Shown: piece after piece, positions 26,735 through 34,604 of the stretch
Position numbering within the stretch: the stretch's first letter is position 1
Layout: each line of letters starts with the position of its first letter
Assembly (NCBI GenBank): GCA_001509375.1
Contig: LGFT01000003.1
Span: forward strand, 1 to 61,634
DNA from: Methanothrix harundinacea
Lineage (GTDB): Archaea; Halobacteriota; Methanosarcinia; Methanotrichales; Methanotrichaceae
DNA: 61,634 nt
Direction of reading: 5' to 3'
Notes under the pieces: model-generated
Databases searched by the model: none
What the model was told of the DNA's origin: nothing
Seen by the model: the letters and a program-made list of their open reading frames with translations, nothing else
Program-made: the position numbers and the translations under genes

Positions 26735-27835
26735 ATGACCCCTCTATTGAAGACCACCGCCCTGACGGTAGACTACGACCAGGATACGAGGATGCTCCAG
26801 GCCCGAGGGGCGATCTCGGTGCTGGTCCAGCCGGCTCTGAACAAGATCAACCAGAGGCTGGCCGAGGAGAAGCCCGCCCTGGTGAGGGAGGAAGACATCG
26901 TCGCTTCCACCTGGCTTCCGCCGATTCCGAGCGGTCCCTTCAAACGGCTCGTCCTCAGCGAGGCGAAGATCGCCATAGGCAGATTCGTGCCTCAGACTGT
27001 GAGCATCGAGGTCACGAGGGCGTGCGGCTGTGCTTGCGATCACTGCCTCATCAAAGACGGCGAGGGTGAGCTGGAGACAGAGGAGATCAAAACGGTCATC
27101 GAAGAAGCCCAAGATCTGGGAGCGTCCATAATCACCTTCACCGAGGGCGACCCCCTGCTGAGAGAGGACATCTTCGAACTGATACGCCACGTAGATCCAG
27201 AGCGATCGGTGGTCAACATGTTCACGCCGGGCCTCGAGATGACGCCAGAGATAGCGATACAGCTGAAGGAGGCAGGTCTGTACAACATTTTAATAGGGGT
27301 CTATAGCACCGGTCCTGAGGTCCATGATCGGATTCGCGGCGTCCATGGAGCCCACAAGAGGGCAATCGAGGCGATAGAGATGGCTTTGGATGCGGGCCTC
27401 CTCGTCACAATGTCCGTCCACGTTAAGGGCGATGGGGTTTCAGAGATCTTCGACCTCTACGACTATGCAAAGGATTTGGGGGTCCACGAGTTTTCAATCT
27501 GGGAGGGGATACCAAAATCCTCCGAAGAATGCCTTAGCCGGATAGACCGGGAGGCGATCCTCAGGTTCTACAGGAAGGTCAACCGCACCCCGGGCGGCCC
27601 AAGGGTCTTTGCCAGCACCTACTTCGAGGGGCAGATGTTGGGATGCATGGCGGGACGCCGCTGGATTCACGTGGGCGTAGACGGCAAAGTGAGTTCCTGT
27701 CCTTACATCGGCGACGATTGGGGAAACGTTCGGGACCGATCTTTGAAAGAGATTTGGAGCGAAATCAGAGAATCAGGCGACTTCGATGATTTGCGGTCCG
27801 ATTGTCCCGCCCAGAGCCAGCACCTCGACGGATGA
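26735..27835 (+). CDS. Radical SAM protein with SPASM-like C-terminus
   Basis: A 366-residue radical SAM enzyme. The 4Fe-4S site CX3CX2C is C97, C101 and C104 in TRACGCACDHC; an extra C99 lies inside the motif. FTEGDPLLREDI is the GGEP-equivalent SAM-binding strand. An unusual N-terminal extension of about 85 residues precedes the barrel. The C-terminal part (GCMAGRRWIHVGVDGKVSSCPYIG, then DCPAQSQHL) resembles a SPASM/twitch domain with few cysteines. Such proteins often modify peptides or build cofactors. The gene stands alone, divergent from argG, and no precursor peptide is evident nearby. Function unknown. Confidence 0.8.
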   Translation: MTPLLKTTALTVDYDQDTRMLQARGAISVLVQPALNKINQRLAEEKPALVREEDIVASTWLPPIPSGPFKRLVLSEAKIAIGRFVPQTVSIEVTRACGCACDHCLIKDGEGELETEEIKTVIEEAQDLGASIITFTEGDPLLREDIFELIRHVDPERSVVNMFTPGLEMTPEIAIQLKEAGLYNILIGVYSTGPEVHDRIRGVHGAHKRAIEAIEMALDAGLLVTMSVHVKGDGVSEIFDLYDYAKDLGVHEFSIWEGIPKSSEECLSRIDREAILRFYRKVNRTPGGPRVFASTYFEGQMLGCMAGRRWIHVGVDGKVSSCPYIGDDWGNVRDRSLKEIWSEIRESGDFDDLRSDCPAQSQHLDG

Positions 27836-28145
27836 GGGATCGCTGAAATCAGGCGATCTGGCAAGTCAGGGATGTCGGTGGCCCCCGTTTTTTGGCCATA
27901 GGGCCCTTCTTTGCCATCTAATTCATCCCAACAGCGAAGAGTATTTAAAGCGGTCGCTTCCTCTGTCGTTGAAAGTCAAAAATATAAACTTCATCAACGT
28001 TCACTCATGCCGACTCCTGGATTAAAAGATCGGAATGCATCGAAATCTTGCAAAATAGCCGAAATTAACTTATCATTGCCGACTATAAAAAAGTAGTGGA
28101 AAATTATTAGTATACACATGATCATCTCTCAAGAGAGGATTGGGC
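27836..28145 (+). promoter_or_regulatory. Intergenic region with promoter of the ArvABC-like operon
   Basis: About 310 nt without a convincing gene. It is clearly AT-richer than its flanks. A TATA element ACTATAAAAAA at about 28082-28092 lies about 58 nt before the ATG at 28146, leaving a leader that includes GAGAGGA. Further upstream are two other TATA-like strings, AGTATTTAAAGC near 27938 and AAAATATAAAC near 27979, which could drive a short RNA; no fold or ORF supports one. Confidence 0.45.
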
Positions 28146-28781
28146 ATGAGCGTCATCAGAAGTCTCAAGATGAACTTCGGCATTTGGATAAAATGGATCT
28201 TTGGTAAAAAAAGGGCCAGGATAGGCATATACGGCCCGCCCAACGCCGGAAAGACGACTTTGGCGAACAGGATCGTGAAGGACTGGAGCGGGATGGATGT
28301 CGGAGGGATATCCCATGTGCCCCACGAGACTAGAAGGGCCATGAGGACGGACGGCGTGGCCATAAACGCCAACGGGTCGAGCGTCGAGCTGGACATAGTG
28401 GACACGCCGGGGATGGCGACTAAGATCGATTTCAGGGAGTTCATGGCTTACGGGCTGGAAGAGGAAGAAGCAAAAAGGAGGGCCAAGGAGGCGACAGAAG
28501 GGGTTATAGAGGCGATAAAATGGCTGGAAGACCTGGACGGTGTTCTTTTGGTGATGGACTCTACAGAAGACCCCTACACCCAGGTGAACGTCACGGTGGT
28601 GGGAAACATGGAGGCGAGAAAGCTGCCCCTCCTGATAGTCGCCAACAAGATGGATCTGCCCAAAGCCTCTCCCTCCAGGATAAAGGCGGCCTTTCCTCAA
28701 CATCCCCTGGTAACCATCTCTGCACTGGATGGGTCGAACATCGATGAGCTGTACGTGGCCATAGCAAGGCACTTCGGGTGA
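28146..28781 (+). CDS. Era-like small GTPase (ArvA-type)
   Basis: A 211-residue GTPase of the Era/TrmE-related branch. G1 is GPPNAGKT at 30-37, G2 a Thr in PHETRRA, G3 DTPG at 86-89, and G4 NKMD at 167-170. A short hydrophobic stretch at the N-terminus (NFGIWIKWIFG) may contact membrane. The next two genes encode a DUF2073 protein and a zinc-ribbon protein, and this trio is conserved in Euryarchaeota. I recall that it has been linked to extracellular vesicle formation in haloarchaea under the names ArvA/B/C. I start at the ATG at 28146 (GAGAGGA six nt upstream), not the TTG two codons earlier. The stop is followed directly by the next start. Confidence 0.85.
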   Translation: MSVIRSLKMNFGIWIKWIFGKKRARIGIYGPPNAGKTTLANRIVKDWSGMDVGGISHVPHETRRAMRTDGVAINANGSSVELDIVDTPGMATKIDFREFMAYGLEEEEAKRRAKEATEGVIEAIKWLEDLDGVLLVMDSTEDPYTQVNVTVVGNMEARKLPLLIVANKMDLPKASPSRIKAAFPQHPLVTISALDGSNIDELYVAIARHFG

Positions 28782-28782
28782 G

Positions 28783-29148
28783 ATGATGCGAGAAGTACAG
28801 ATGGATCTGATATCCGCCGAGAGGCTTGAGAACATGCCCTCCATGGAGAAGATCCGGCTAATACTGAGCAAAGTCAAGAGAGGGAACATCGTGGTGCTGG
28901 AGCTGGGACTAACCCCAGAGGAGGAGGTCAAGCTGATCGAGATGACGATGACCGAGATACGCCTCGATGAGTTCTCTGGGATAGAGATCGAGAGCTATCC
29001 GGTCAAGAGCGAGTCGACCTTCATAAACAAGCTCCTGGGCAAATCCAGCGTTAAGACGAGGATGACGGTCATCGGACCTGCTAATCAGCTGCGTACCGTC
29101 GAGAAGGACAAGTACCAGATCAGCACCAAGGTTTCGGTCGGTGACTGA
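28783..29148 (+). CDS. DUF2073 protein (OapB/ArvB-type)
   Basis: A 121-residue conserved archaeal protein, second gene of the GTPase operon, starting one base after the GTPase stop. Visible features are an N-terminal helix (SMEKIRLILSKVKRGNIVVLELGLTPEEE) and a C-terminal strand-rich part (KTRMTVIGPANQLRTVEKDKYQISTKVS) suggesting a compact alpha/beta fold. No catalytic motif is seen. Family genes are almost always linked to the Era-like GTPase and the zinc-ribbon protein, so it probably works as a partner or regulator of the GTPase. Family assignment is from memory. Confidence 0.75.
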   Translation: MMREVQMDLISAERLENMPSMEKIRLILSKVKRGNIVVLELGLTPEEEVKLIEMTMTEIRLDEFSGIEIESYPVKSESTFINKLLGKSSVKTRMTVIGPANQLRTVEKDKYQISTKVSVGD

Positions 29149-29153
29149 TCCTT

Positions 29154-29702
29154 ATGCCCCACATGTGCACTCGATGCAACAGCGTCTTCGAAGACGGGAT
29201 GGACGTTCTTGAAGGATGTCCCGTCTGCGGCTGGAACAAATTTCTCTTTGTTAAGTCCAACGATAAGATAAAAGAGGTTCGGGGTGCGCTGAAGGCTTCA
29301 GAGATCGGTGGGCCTTACGAGCCCTGGCCTGAGGGCGACGATTCGCTCCGACATATACTAAAATCAAGTCCGCGCCAAGACCGCAAAAAGGACCGCCCCA
29401 ACGAGGAGCGTAAGGGCAGAACAAACAGAAAAGGGCGGCGAATTGAGAACGCCAAAAGCAAGCATGGGTTTTTCGATATCGATTCTCCCAACGACCTATC
29501 ACAAAAATCTCCGATTCGAAGATCTGATAAAACCCAGCATGACGAAGATAAGACGTTGGAGAGCATCAGGATGCCAGAGCCCGGCTCCTACGAGCTGAAC
29601 CTCCCCTCCCTCTTCGAACGGGACGAACTGGTGATGGCCATAAAAGAGGGCACATACTTGATAGACCTCTCCTCTGCCTTCAAAAAGTCCAAGAAGGAGT
29701 GA
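29154..29702 (+). CDS. Zinc-ribbon protein (OapC/ArvC-type)
   Basis: A 182-residue protein with an N-terminal zinc ribbon: C5, C8, C22 and C25 in MCTRCNSVFEDG and LEGCPVCGWNKF. The middle (about 55-135) is a highly charged, low-complexity linker rich in Lys, Arg, Asp and Ser, probably disordered. The C-terminus (SYELNLPSLFERDELVMAIKEGTYLIDLSSAF) looks like a short folded docking segment. It is the third gene of the ArvABC-like operon, 5 nt after the second. Family members keep the two ends while the linker varies. Biochemical role unknown. Confidence 0.8.
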   Translation: MPHMCTRCNSVFEDGMDVLEGCPVCGWNKFLFVKSNDKIKEVRGALKASEIGGPYEPWPEGDDSLRHILKSSPRQDRKKDRPNEERKGRTNRKGRRIENAKSKHGFFDIDSPNDLSQKSPIRRSDKTQHDEDKTLESIRMPEPGSYELNLPSLFERDELVMAIKEGTYLIDLSSAFKKSKKE

Positions 29703-29708
29703 AGTCGA

Positions 29709-29873
29709 TCAGTCGGCCGATAAACCTCGATCCATCTCGACGACCATCTTCTTCCACTCGGGGTCCACCCCTCGCAGAGATTCTGCAACGCCCGAGACGA
29801 CCTTTTCCATGATCTCTTGAGTGAAGTGGTTCATCGGGATCTCCTCCCCATCCACCACCAGTTTGACCTTCAG
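29709..29873 (-). CDS. Small conserved-looking protein, probable CTG start
   Basis: A short frame on the minus strand reading LKVKLVVDGEEIPMNHF, then TQEIMEKVVSGVAESLRGVD and PEWKKMVVEMDRGLSAD, ending TGA at 29709. The pattern (an N-terminal strand with VDGEEIPMN followed by one amphipathic helix) resembles small conserved archaeal proteins. No ATG, GTG or TTG precedes the first strand: an in-frame TGA lies six codons upstream of the CTG at 29873. Alternative starts are GTG at 29858 or ATG at 29834, which would cut the strand. It is convergent with the zinc-ribbon gene (6 nt apart). Function unknown; real gene likely, exact start unsure. Confidence 0.6.
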   Translation of the reverse strand: MKVKLVVDGEEIPMNHFTQEIMEKVVSGVAESLRGVDPEWKKMVVEMDRGLSAD

Positions 29874-29942
29874 GCTTCTACACCCCCATCATCTCAGCAC
29901 CCGATCCTCTAAGCACCGAGTTTTCGGGTCTTCCTAAGGCCT

Positions 29943-30335
29943 TCACGCCCCTCCAAATATCATCGGTGCCGGAGTGGTAATGGTCCTGTTCCCTATGGCG
30001 AAGGAGGGGGTGTAGAGCGTAACCCGAGAAGAGGTCCTGTTGCTCACGGAGATCGCGAAGCTGGGCGTGTAAGTTATGGGATTGGATGCTCCCAGCTCCA
30101 TCGGCTGGACGTTGAGCCCAGAGAAGGTGCCAAAGCTTCTGCCCAGGGTCCTCACGTCTACAGCATCCGTGGTGGTTTTGGGCTCGTCTCGAGTGTACGT
30201 TATGACCACGGGGGTCATGCTGGACTTAATCTCCGACTTTTTGCCCAGAGTGCTCAGATCAATTGGAGTTTCGGCAGCTGCAACCATGCCCACCAGGAGC
30301 ATGGTGGCCAACAAAGCCGTCAAAATTATTTTCAT
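29943..30335 (-). CDS. Small secreted protein with YTPSFAI repeats
   Basis: A 130-residue protein I do not recognise. The signal peptide (MKIILTALLATMLLVGMVAAAE) is clear. The mature part is beta-rich and internally repeated: DLSTLG/DVRTLG near 26 and 60, then ITYTPSFAI near 87 and LYTPSFAI near 107. Two N-glycosylation sequons, NRT at 99 and 116, each follow or precede a repeat, so it may carry the N-glycan made by the window's sugar genes. The start ATG has GGGAGG about 11 nt upstream. No anchor is seen. Perhaps a small surface or secreted structural protein. Confidence 0.6.
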   Translation of the reverse strand: MKIILTALLATMLLVGMVAAAETPIDLSTLGKKSEIKSSMTPVVITYTRDEPKTTTDAVDVRTLGRSFGTFSGLNVQPMELGASNPITYTPSFAISVSNRTSSRVTLYTPSFAIGNRTITTPAPMIFGGA

Positions 30336-30475
30336 GGATAACCTAACCTCCCTATTCCTATGGGCCGGGTCTTTGAGTTATTACCATTTATTCCTTTTGA
30401 TTAAAGCCGCAAGACAAGTTCTGATCATACCCGAAGTTCCCTATCCATCCATCCGGATCCTCGACGTGGATCTTC

Positions 30476-30492
30476 GTTCCTTCAAAAAAAGC
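30476..30492 (-). terminator. T-run terminator after the CcdA-type gene
   Basis: Downstream of the stop at 30527, the minus strand reads GCTTTTTTTGAAGG (A7 at 30484-30490 on the plus strand), the T-rich type of archaeal terminator. Confidence 0.4.
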
Positions 30493-30526
30493 AAGATATG
30501 GGGTCTCAGAGGGCAGGGCTCGAAGC

Positions 30527-31960
30527 TCACCAGAAGGCGTAGCCGAAGTACCTGGCCGCAAAGACCACGCCCGTCGCTATGATCAAAATCCCGAAACCTC
30601 CCGTGATCCACTTTCCCAGCGCGATGTACCTCTCGCCGATGGCTCCACAGAAGGATCGAGAGAATGTGGATATGGGTATTATCGGAACGCCGTGCCCCAA
30701 GCCGAAGACGAAGAGCATCATACCTCCTGTGATCGGGGTGACGTTCTGAGCCATCAGCCAGATCAGGACCGGAAAGACCAGAGATACGGCGCAGGGGGCC
30801 CATCCCAGGGCGAAGAAGACCCCCAGGACGAAGGCCCCCACGAAAGCCGAGTACTTGAAGAGGCCGACGGAGATGTTTATGAACTGCTCCATGAAGCTCT
30901 TCTTAGATCTCACGTATTCAGGCTCCACAGATCGTCGTCGATGGAGCCGGGAGGTCAAAGGCTCGAGGATCTCGCTGAGGGGTTTGAAGCTGGTGATGCC
31001 CAAGATTATCATAAGAACGCCGGCTGCGAGGTCGAAGGACCGGGAGTCCCTTACGAAGATCCCCAGGTTCGATATGAAGAGGCCTATGACGAAGAAGACC
31101 ATCGCCATCCCCAAAGTAAAGGCGACCCCGATCAAAAGCCCCTCTTTGGGGGAGGACTTCCCCTCGTCGGGCATCAGTATCTTTCTCCGGTGAGAGGTCA
31201 TCAGGTAACTGAATACCGCGATCATCAGAGCGAGAGAACAGGGCGCGAGGGACGTTACGATGCCAAGGCCGAACATGCCGATGAAGGTCACCTCCTGGGC
31301 CGTGGCTGAGCCAACAACGCCCATCGGCCCACCATCGTCATCGGGATTTTGAAGGAACGAAAAGGCGTTCTGGAGGGTCTCGGCTGTCTGTACCCCCTCC
31401 ACCATCCCCACTCCGATCTGGTATACGTGGTAGACCCTCGATATCTGACCCTGATCGTTCACGAGAATTAGGGTGGGATTTGCAAAGCCGCTCCCCCGGC
31501 TCCAGTAATCGATGTACTTGCCCGCCACAGGAAATGGATCGAAGTCCTCAATCCAGGGCCACGAGATGTCAACGCCCCACCAAGACTCCGAGAGCGATCG
31601 TCCGTCTTTGGAGTAGGGGTTCTTCCTCATGTTTACGGTGACGATCGCAGCTTCTGGATTCTCCTCTTTCAGCCTGGAGAGCTCTTCGACTTGGGCCTTG
31701 AGCGCCTCTTCACATTCCATGCAGAGAGGAGTCTCTATGTTGGTTATGTGAAGGATCAGGGCCACTCCATCGAAATCCCCGAGTTCGATGGGGCTTCCGT
31801 CCAGATCGACCGCCTCAAAGTTCGGCAGGGGAATGGCGCCGCCCCTCGCGTCCGAGACGGCGAACCAGGCTGGAATTAGGCCGAAGACGGTCAGAAGCGT
31901 CGCAATCCTCAAGATCAGGACTGCCTTGCCCCCCAGGTTCAACGATCTCACCGGTCCCAT
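30527..31960 (-). CDS. Thioredoxin-CcdA fusion, DsbD-like thiol transporter
   Basis: A 477-residue membrane protein. An N-terminal hydrophobic segment (15-35) precedes an extracytoplasmic thioredoxin-like domain with C80 and C83 in PLCMECEEA. From about 225 a CcdA-type domain follows with about six to seven spans. Its two expected reactive cysteines are C241 in VTSLAPCSLAL and C390 in ALGWAPCAVSL. CcdA/DsbD proteins carry electrons from cytoplasmic thioredoxin across the membrane; here donor membrane domain and acceptor thioredoxin are fused with the thioredoxin first. It overlaps the upstream secreted thioredoxin gene by 13 nt, so the two probably form one relay. A large charged loop at about 257-272 splits the first spans. 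Confidence 0.85.
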   Translation of the reverse strand: MGPVRSLNLGGKAVLILRIATLLTVFGLIPAWFAVSDARGGAIPLPNFEAVDLDGSPIELGDFDGVALILHITNIETPLCMECEEALKAQVEELSRLKEENPEAAIVTVNMRKNPYSKDGRSLSESWWGVDISWPWIEDFDPFPVAGKYIDYWSRGSGFANPTLILVNDQGQISRVYHVYQIGVGMVEGVQTAETLQNAFSFLQNPDDDGGPMGVVGSATAQEVTFIGMFGLGIVTSLAPCSLALMIAVFSYLMTSHRRKILMPDEGKSSPKEGLLIGVAFTLGMAMVFFVIGLFISNLGIFVRDSRSFDLAAGVLMIILGITSFKPLSEILEPLTSRLHRRRSVEPEYVRSKKSFMEQFINISVGLFKYSAFVGAFVLGVFFALGWAPCAVSLVFPVLIWLMAQNVTPITGGMMLFVFGLGHGVPIIPISTFSRSFCGAIGERYIALGKWITGGFGILIIATGVVFAARYFGYAFW

Positions 31961-32529
31961 TTGGCGGAGTTCTCCTCGTAAAGAGCGATGGCGTCGTTCA
32001 GATAAGATCTGATCTGCCTCTCGCCACTGTAGCCGGTGACGCTGTGCCAGGCGACCTCGGCCTCACCGCTGGGTCCGGAGACCAGAGTGAGAAAGATGGT
32101 AACTGGGACATAGGTCATAACGCCGCCGTTGGGATCGTAGATGTTAATTCCCTCCCAAGCCTTCTGGTCGCCGTTGTCGATTAAAAGGTCGCGGTAGGCC
32201 GTCTCATCCCCAAGCTCTTCGAGAACCTTTTTGATGTCTGGCTCCTGTACGGCGCAGGATGGGCAGTTATTTTTGTGAATGAAAACGAGCACAGCCTTCT
32301 CTTCCAGAAGGTCAAGAGCCCACGAGGGGTGATCGACCGCAGATCCCGCATTTGAATGTTGGGCTGGGTACTCGATCCACCACTCCTTGGGACCCGACCC
32401 CACGGGATGCTCTGCTCCGCCTGATGCGGAGACAACCGGGAAGAGGATGCTGGTTAGCAGGATGAATGTCAAGGTCAGAGATGTGAGGTTCTTCGCTTTA
32501 ATCGATGACAAAATTTTACCAACTCCCAC
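31948..32529 (-). CDS. Secreted thioredoxin-fold protein (CPSC)
   Basis: A 193-residue protein with an N-terminal signal or anchor (SLTLTFILLTSILFPVVSAS). The thioredoxin fold has active site C89-P-S-C92 in LVFIHKNNCPSCAVQEPDIKKVLEELG. The cis-proline loop is probably YVPVTIFLTLV. It should reduce, form or isomerise disulfides outside the cell and likely exchanges electrons with the fused CcdA protein whose gene it overlaps. The start is a GTG at 32529, with an in-frame TTG at 32511 as alternative. Substrates unknown; the rhodanese-type lipoprotein is divergently encoded 520 nt away. Confidence 0.83.
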   Translation of the reverse strand: MGVGKILSSIKAKNLTSLTLTFILLTSILFPVVSASGGAEHPVGSGPKEWWIEYPAQHSNAGSAVDHPSWALDLLEEKAVLVFIHKNNCPSCAVQEPDIKKVLEELGDETAYRDLLIDNGDQKAWEGINIYDPNGGVMTYVPVTIFLTLVSGPSGEAEVAWHSVTGYSGERQIRSYLNDAIALYEENSAKWDR

Positions 32530-33052
32530 TCCCTATCATACTATTTTGGGATTTATCTTCTTTTCTCTCGCTTATCAAACCGCCAGGATGCCCTTGGGCC
32601 CTTTCCCCTTTCAAGATTCAAGGGTACAAAACCCAAGATCCGAATCAGTAAATCTTATGGCCTGTCCTGAAATCAGCCCAACCCTTTCAAGACGCCCTGC
32701 CTTCCCACCGGCCCTTGGTGAGGCATCCCTCTCAGCCGGATCAGATCTAAAAACATGCAAAATCGACAACTTTGGACATTCGGACATCTCAAAGGGCGCA
32801 AAGTAGTCAATAATCAGGATCATCTTGTTCGAACTGAGGTCTTGTTGTGCCAACTGCATCAAAGATAAATAGAAAGATATGAATGAGCCGATAGTCCCTA
32901 AGGCGCCCTCCACGAAAGGTGGGAAAAAGGAGATGGGGCGAGACGGCTTTGAGATAGCGGAATCTGCGGCAGATGATGCCAGATCCATCATCTTGTAGGC
33001 TTGAAAATCCGGTCGAAAGAAGGATCAGATATCTTAACGGAGGATATACCAG
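32530..33052. other. Intergenic region, 520 nt, with one possible micro-ORF
   Basis: Separates two divergent redox genes. No convincing long gene is seen. On the plus strand an ATG at 32879 opens a 39-codon frame ending at 32998 (MNEPIVPKAPSTKGGKKEMG, then RDGFEIAESAADDARSIIL) downstream of an AAGATAAATAG TATA-like string. Its composition is protein-like but nothing else supports it. Before the rhodanese gene lies GGAGG at 33040-33044. It may be remnant sequence of a lost gene. Confidence 0.35.
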
Positions 33053-33973
33053 ATGCGAAATGACAGAAGATTGTTATGGAGGATTGGAGCGCTCTTGGTT
33101 GTTGGAGCCTCCCTGATCGGCGGCGCTCTCGCCGGCTGCAGCAGCTGCAGCGGCGGTGGAAGCGGAGGAACATGGTCGTCGGGTCTCGCCTTCATAGGCG
33201 CGTCTCCGGAAGCCGTCTCCGTGATGGAGAAGACCTCGGGGACCGAGGCGGTCCAAGCGGAAGAATCAAATACGGCATCGTATGCGATCGCCTCAGATGC
33301 GCTCTCGGAGTATCAAAGAGAGGGCTCGAAGAGGTTGATGGCTTACGTCGGCGTTCCCGAGGGGGAACCCTATATCGAGGGATCAATCCACATGCCCCTG
33401 GAACGGGTATTCAACCAGGACGGCACCCTCAAGCCGCCAGCCGAGATCGCCAGCCTCTTCGGAGCTGCTGGAATATCTGAGGACGAGCCGCTGATCATTT
33501 ACGGCGACTATTTCGTCAACGGTTACGACACCTTTGCCTTCTGGATCATGAAATGGCTGGGCCACGAGGAGGTCGACCTCCTGGAGGGGACGAAGGAGAC
33601 GCGGGAAAGGGAGGGGATTATGTTCGTCGCGAACCCCACGCCTAAGGCGGCTGAGACCTATACGCCCGATTCTGACCTCAATCTCCTCGCCACCGCCGAT
33701 CAGCTCGAGGGCGCCCAGGTGGTGGATGCGAGGAGCCCGGCCGAGTACGCCGCGGGGCATCTGGAAGGGGCGATCAACATCGACTATTCAAAGGTCATGG
33801 GCGCCGATGGTCTCGCCGACGAGCAGGCTCTGAGGCAGACGTTCAGCGGCCTTGACAAGAACCTGCCTGTGGTCGTCTACTCCAACAAGGGTGGTCAAGC
33901 ATCTATCGTATGGTATGCTCTCTATACGCAGGGATACCAAGTCAGCCTTTACATCCTGGATAACCAGAGCTGA
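33053..33973 (+). CDS. Tandem rhodanese-domain lipoprotein lacking the catalytic cysteine
   Basis: A 306-residue exported protein. The signal peptide ends in a lipobox-like LAGC with C29 as probable lipid anchor, followed by a Gly/Ser linker. Two rhodanese domains follow (about 75-190 and 205-300), as in thiosulfate sulfurtransferases. The second has the conserved VVDARSPAEYAAGHLEGAINI, but the active-site position reads VVVYSNKGG, with S277 where Cys is expected. The first domain has IIYGDYFVNG, also without Cys. It is therefore unlikely to transfer sulfur and may bind ligands or act as a structural partner. GGAGG lies eight nt before the ATG. Confidence 0.8.
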   Translation: MRNDRRLLWRIGALLVVGASLIGGALAGCSSCSGGGSGGTWSSGLAFIGASPEAVSVMEKTSGTEAVQAEESNTASYAIASDALSEYQREGSKRLMAYVGVPEGEPYIEGSIHMPLERVFNQDGTLKPPAEIASLFGAAGISEDEPLIIYGDYFVNGYDTFAFWIMKWLGHEEVDLLEGTKETREREGIMFVANPTPKAAETYTPDSDLNLLATADQLEGAQVVDARSPAEYAAGHLEGAINIDYSKVMGADGLADEQALRQTFSGLDKNLPVVVYSNKGGQASIVWYALYTQGYQVSLYILDNQS

Positions 33974-34032
33974 ACTGACGATCAGAACCAAACGGATCCT
34001 GGGAAAGATGGAGGGTCTCGGCGATCTCTGAA

Positions 34033-34072
34033 CTGCAGCCTTGCAGATTAGAGACCGTATCCGTCTTTTTTT
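34033..34072 (+). terminator. Hairpin and T-run after the rhodanese gene
   Basis: A small stem CTGCA/TGCAG at 34033-34046 is followed by a T7 run at 34066-34072, between two convergent genes. The T-run alone would serve as an archaeal terminator. Confidence 0.45.
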
Positions 34073-34093
34073 AAAAATGGGTTCAGGTAATCA

Positions 34094-34375
34094 TTATTTT
34101 TTATCTAGAATCTTTATCAAATGGTAGCCGAAATCGGTCTTCACCGGACCGACGACCTTCCCCTTCTCTCCCTCGAAGGCGGCCCGCTCGAACTCGGGAA
34201 CCATCTTTCCCTTGCCGAACCAGCCCAGATCGCCTTTGTTCTTCGCCGAAGGGCAGTCGGAGTACTTTCGGGCCATCTCCGCGAAGCTTTCACCCTTGTT
34301 TATCTTGGCGAGGACTTCCTTCGCCTTCTTATCGGTTTTTACGAGGATATGGGCTGCATGAACCTGTTTTGTCAT
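34094..34375 (-). CDS. Parvulin-type peptidyl-prolyl isomerase
   Basis: A 93-residue single-domain PpiC/parvulin that isomerises peptidyl-prolyl bonds. Family signatures are [52 protein letters not shown] (in pieces), and the closing [16 protein letters not shown]. Residues H8 (AAHIL) and H84 (GYHLI) are the paired histidines of the active site. There is no signal peptide, so it acts in the cytoplasm. It stands alone, convergent with the rhodanese gene. Confidence 0.95.
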   Translation of the reverse strand: MTKQVHAAHILVKTDKKAKEVLAKINKGESFAEMARKYSDCPSAKNKGDLGWFGKGKMVPEFERAAFEGEKGKVVGPVKTDFGYHLIKILDKK

Positions 34376-34604
34376 GGAGCTTCGAGAGGTCTGTCAGAAT
34401 AAAAAGGTTGTGAGAATCTGATTATCCTCGAAGGAAGGTTTTCCGCGCTGTAATGCTCATTTTAGGATCCTTTATCTCTAACTAGCTCCCGTTCCCTCTC
34501 CCCCGGTCTCTGATATCGAATTCCTTTAGTTATATTCGTCCTTCACAGAAGAACGCGGAAAGAAACGGAAACCTTCATCACCTTCCTTCTCCCATCAAGT
34601 AGCC

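Noticed and set aside
32611-32991. 126-codon minus-strand frame in the 520-nt intergenic region
   Set aside because: No ribosome-binding site and no coherent domain pattern; kept only as part of the intergenic note.
32930-33000. Possible box C/D RNA near GATGATG
   Set aside because: The C-box consensus is incomplete and no D box lies at a suitable distance.
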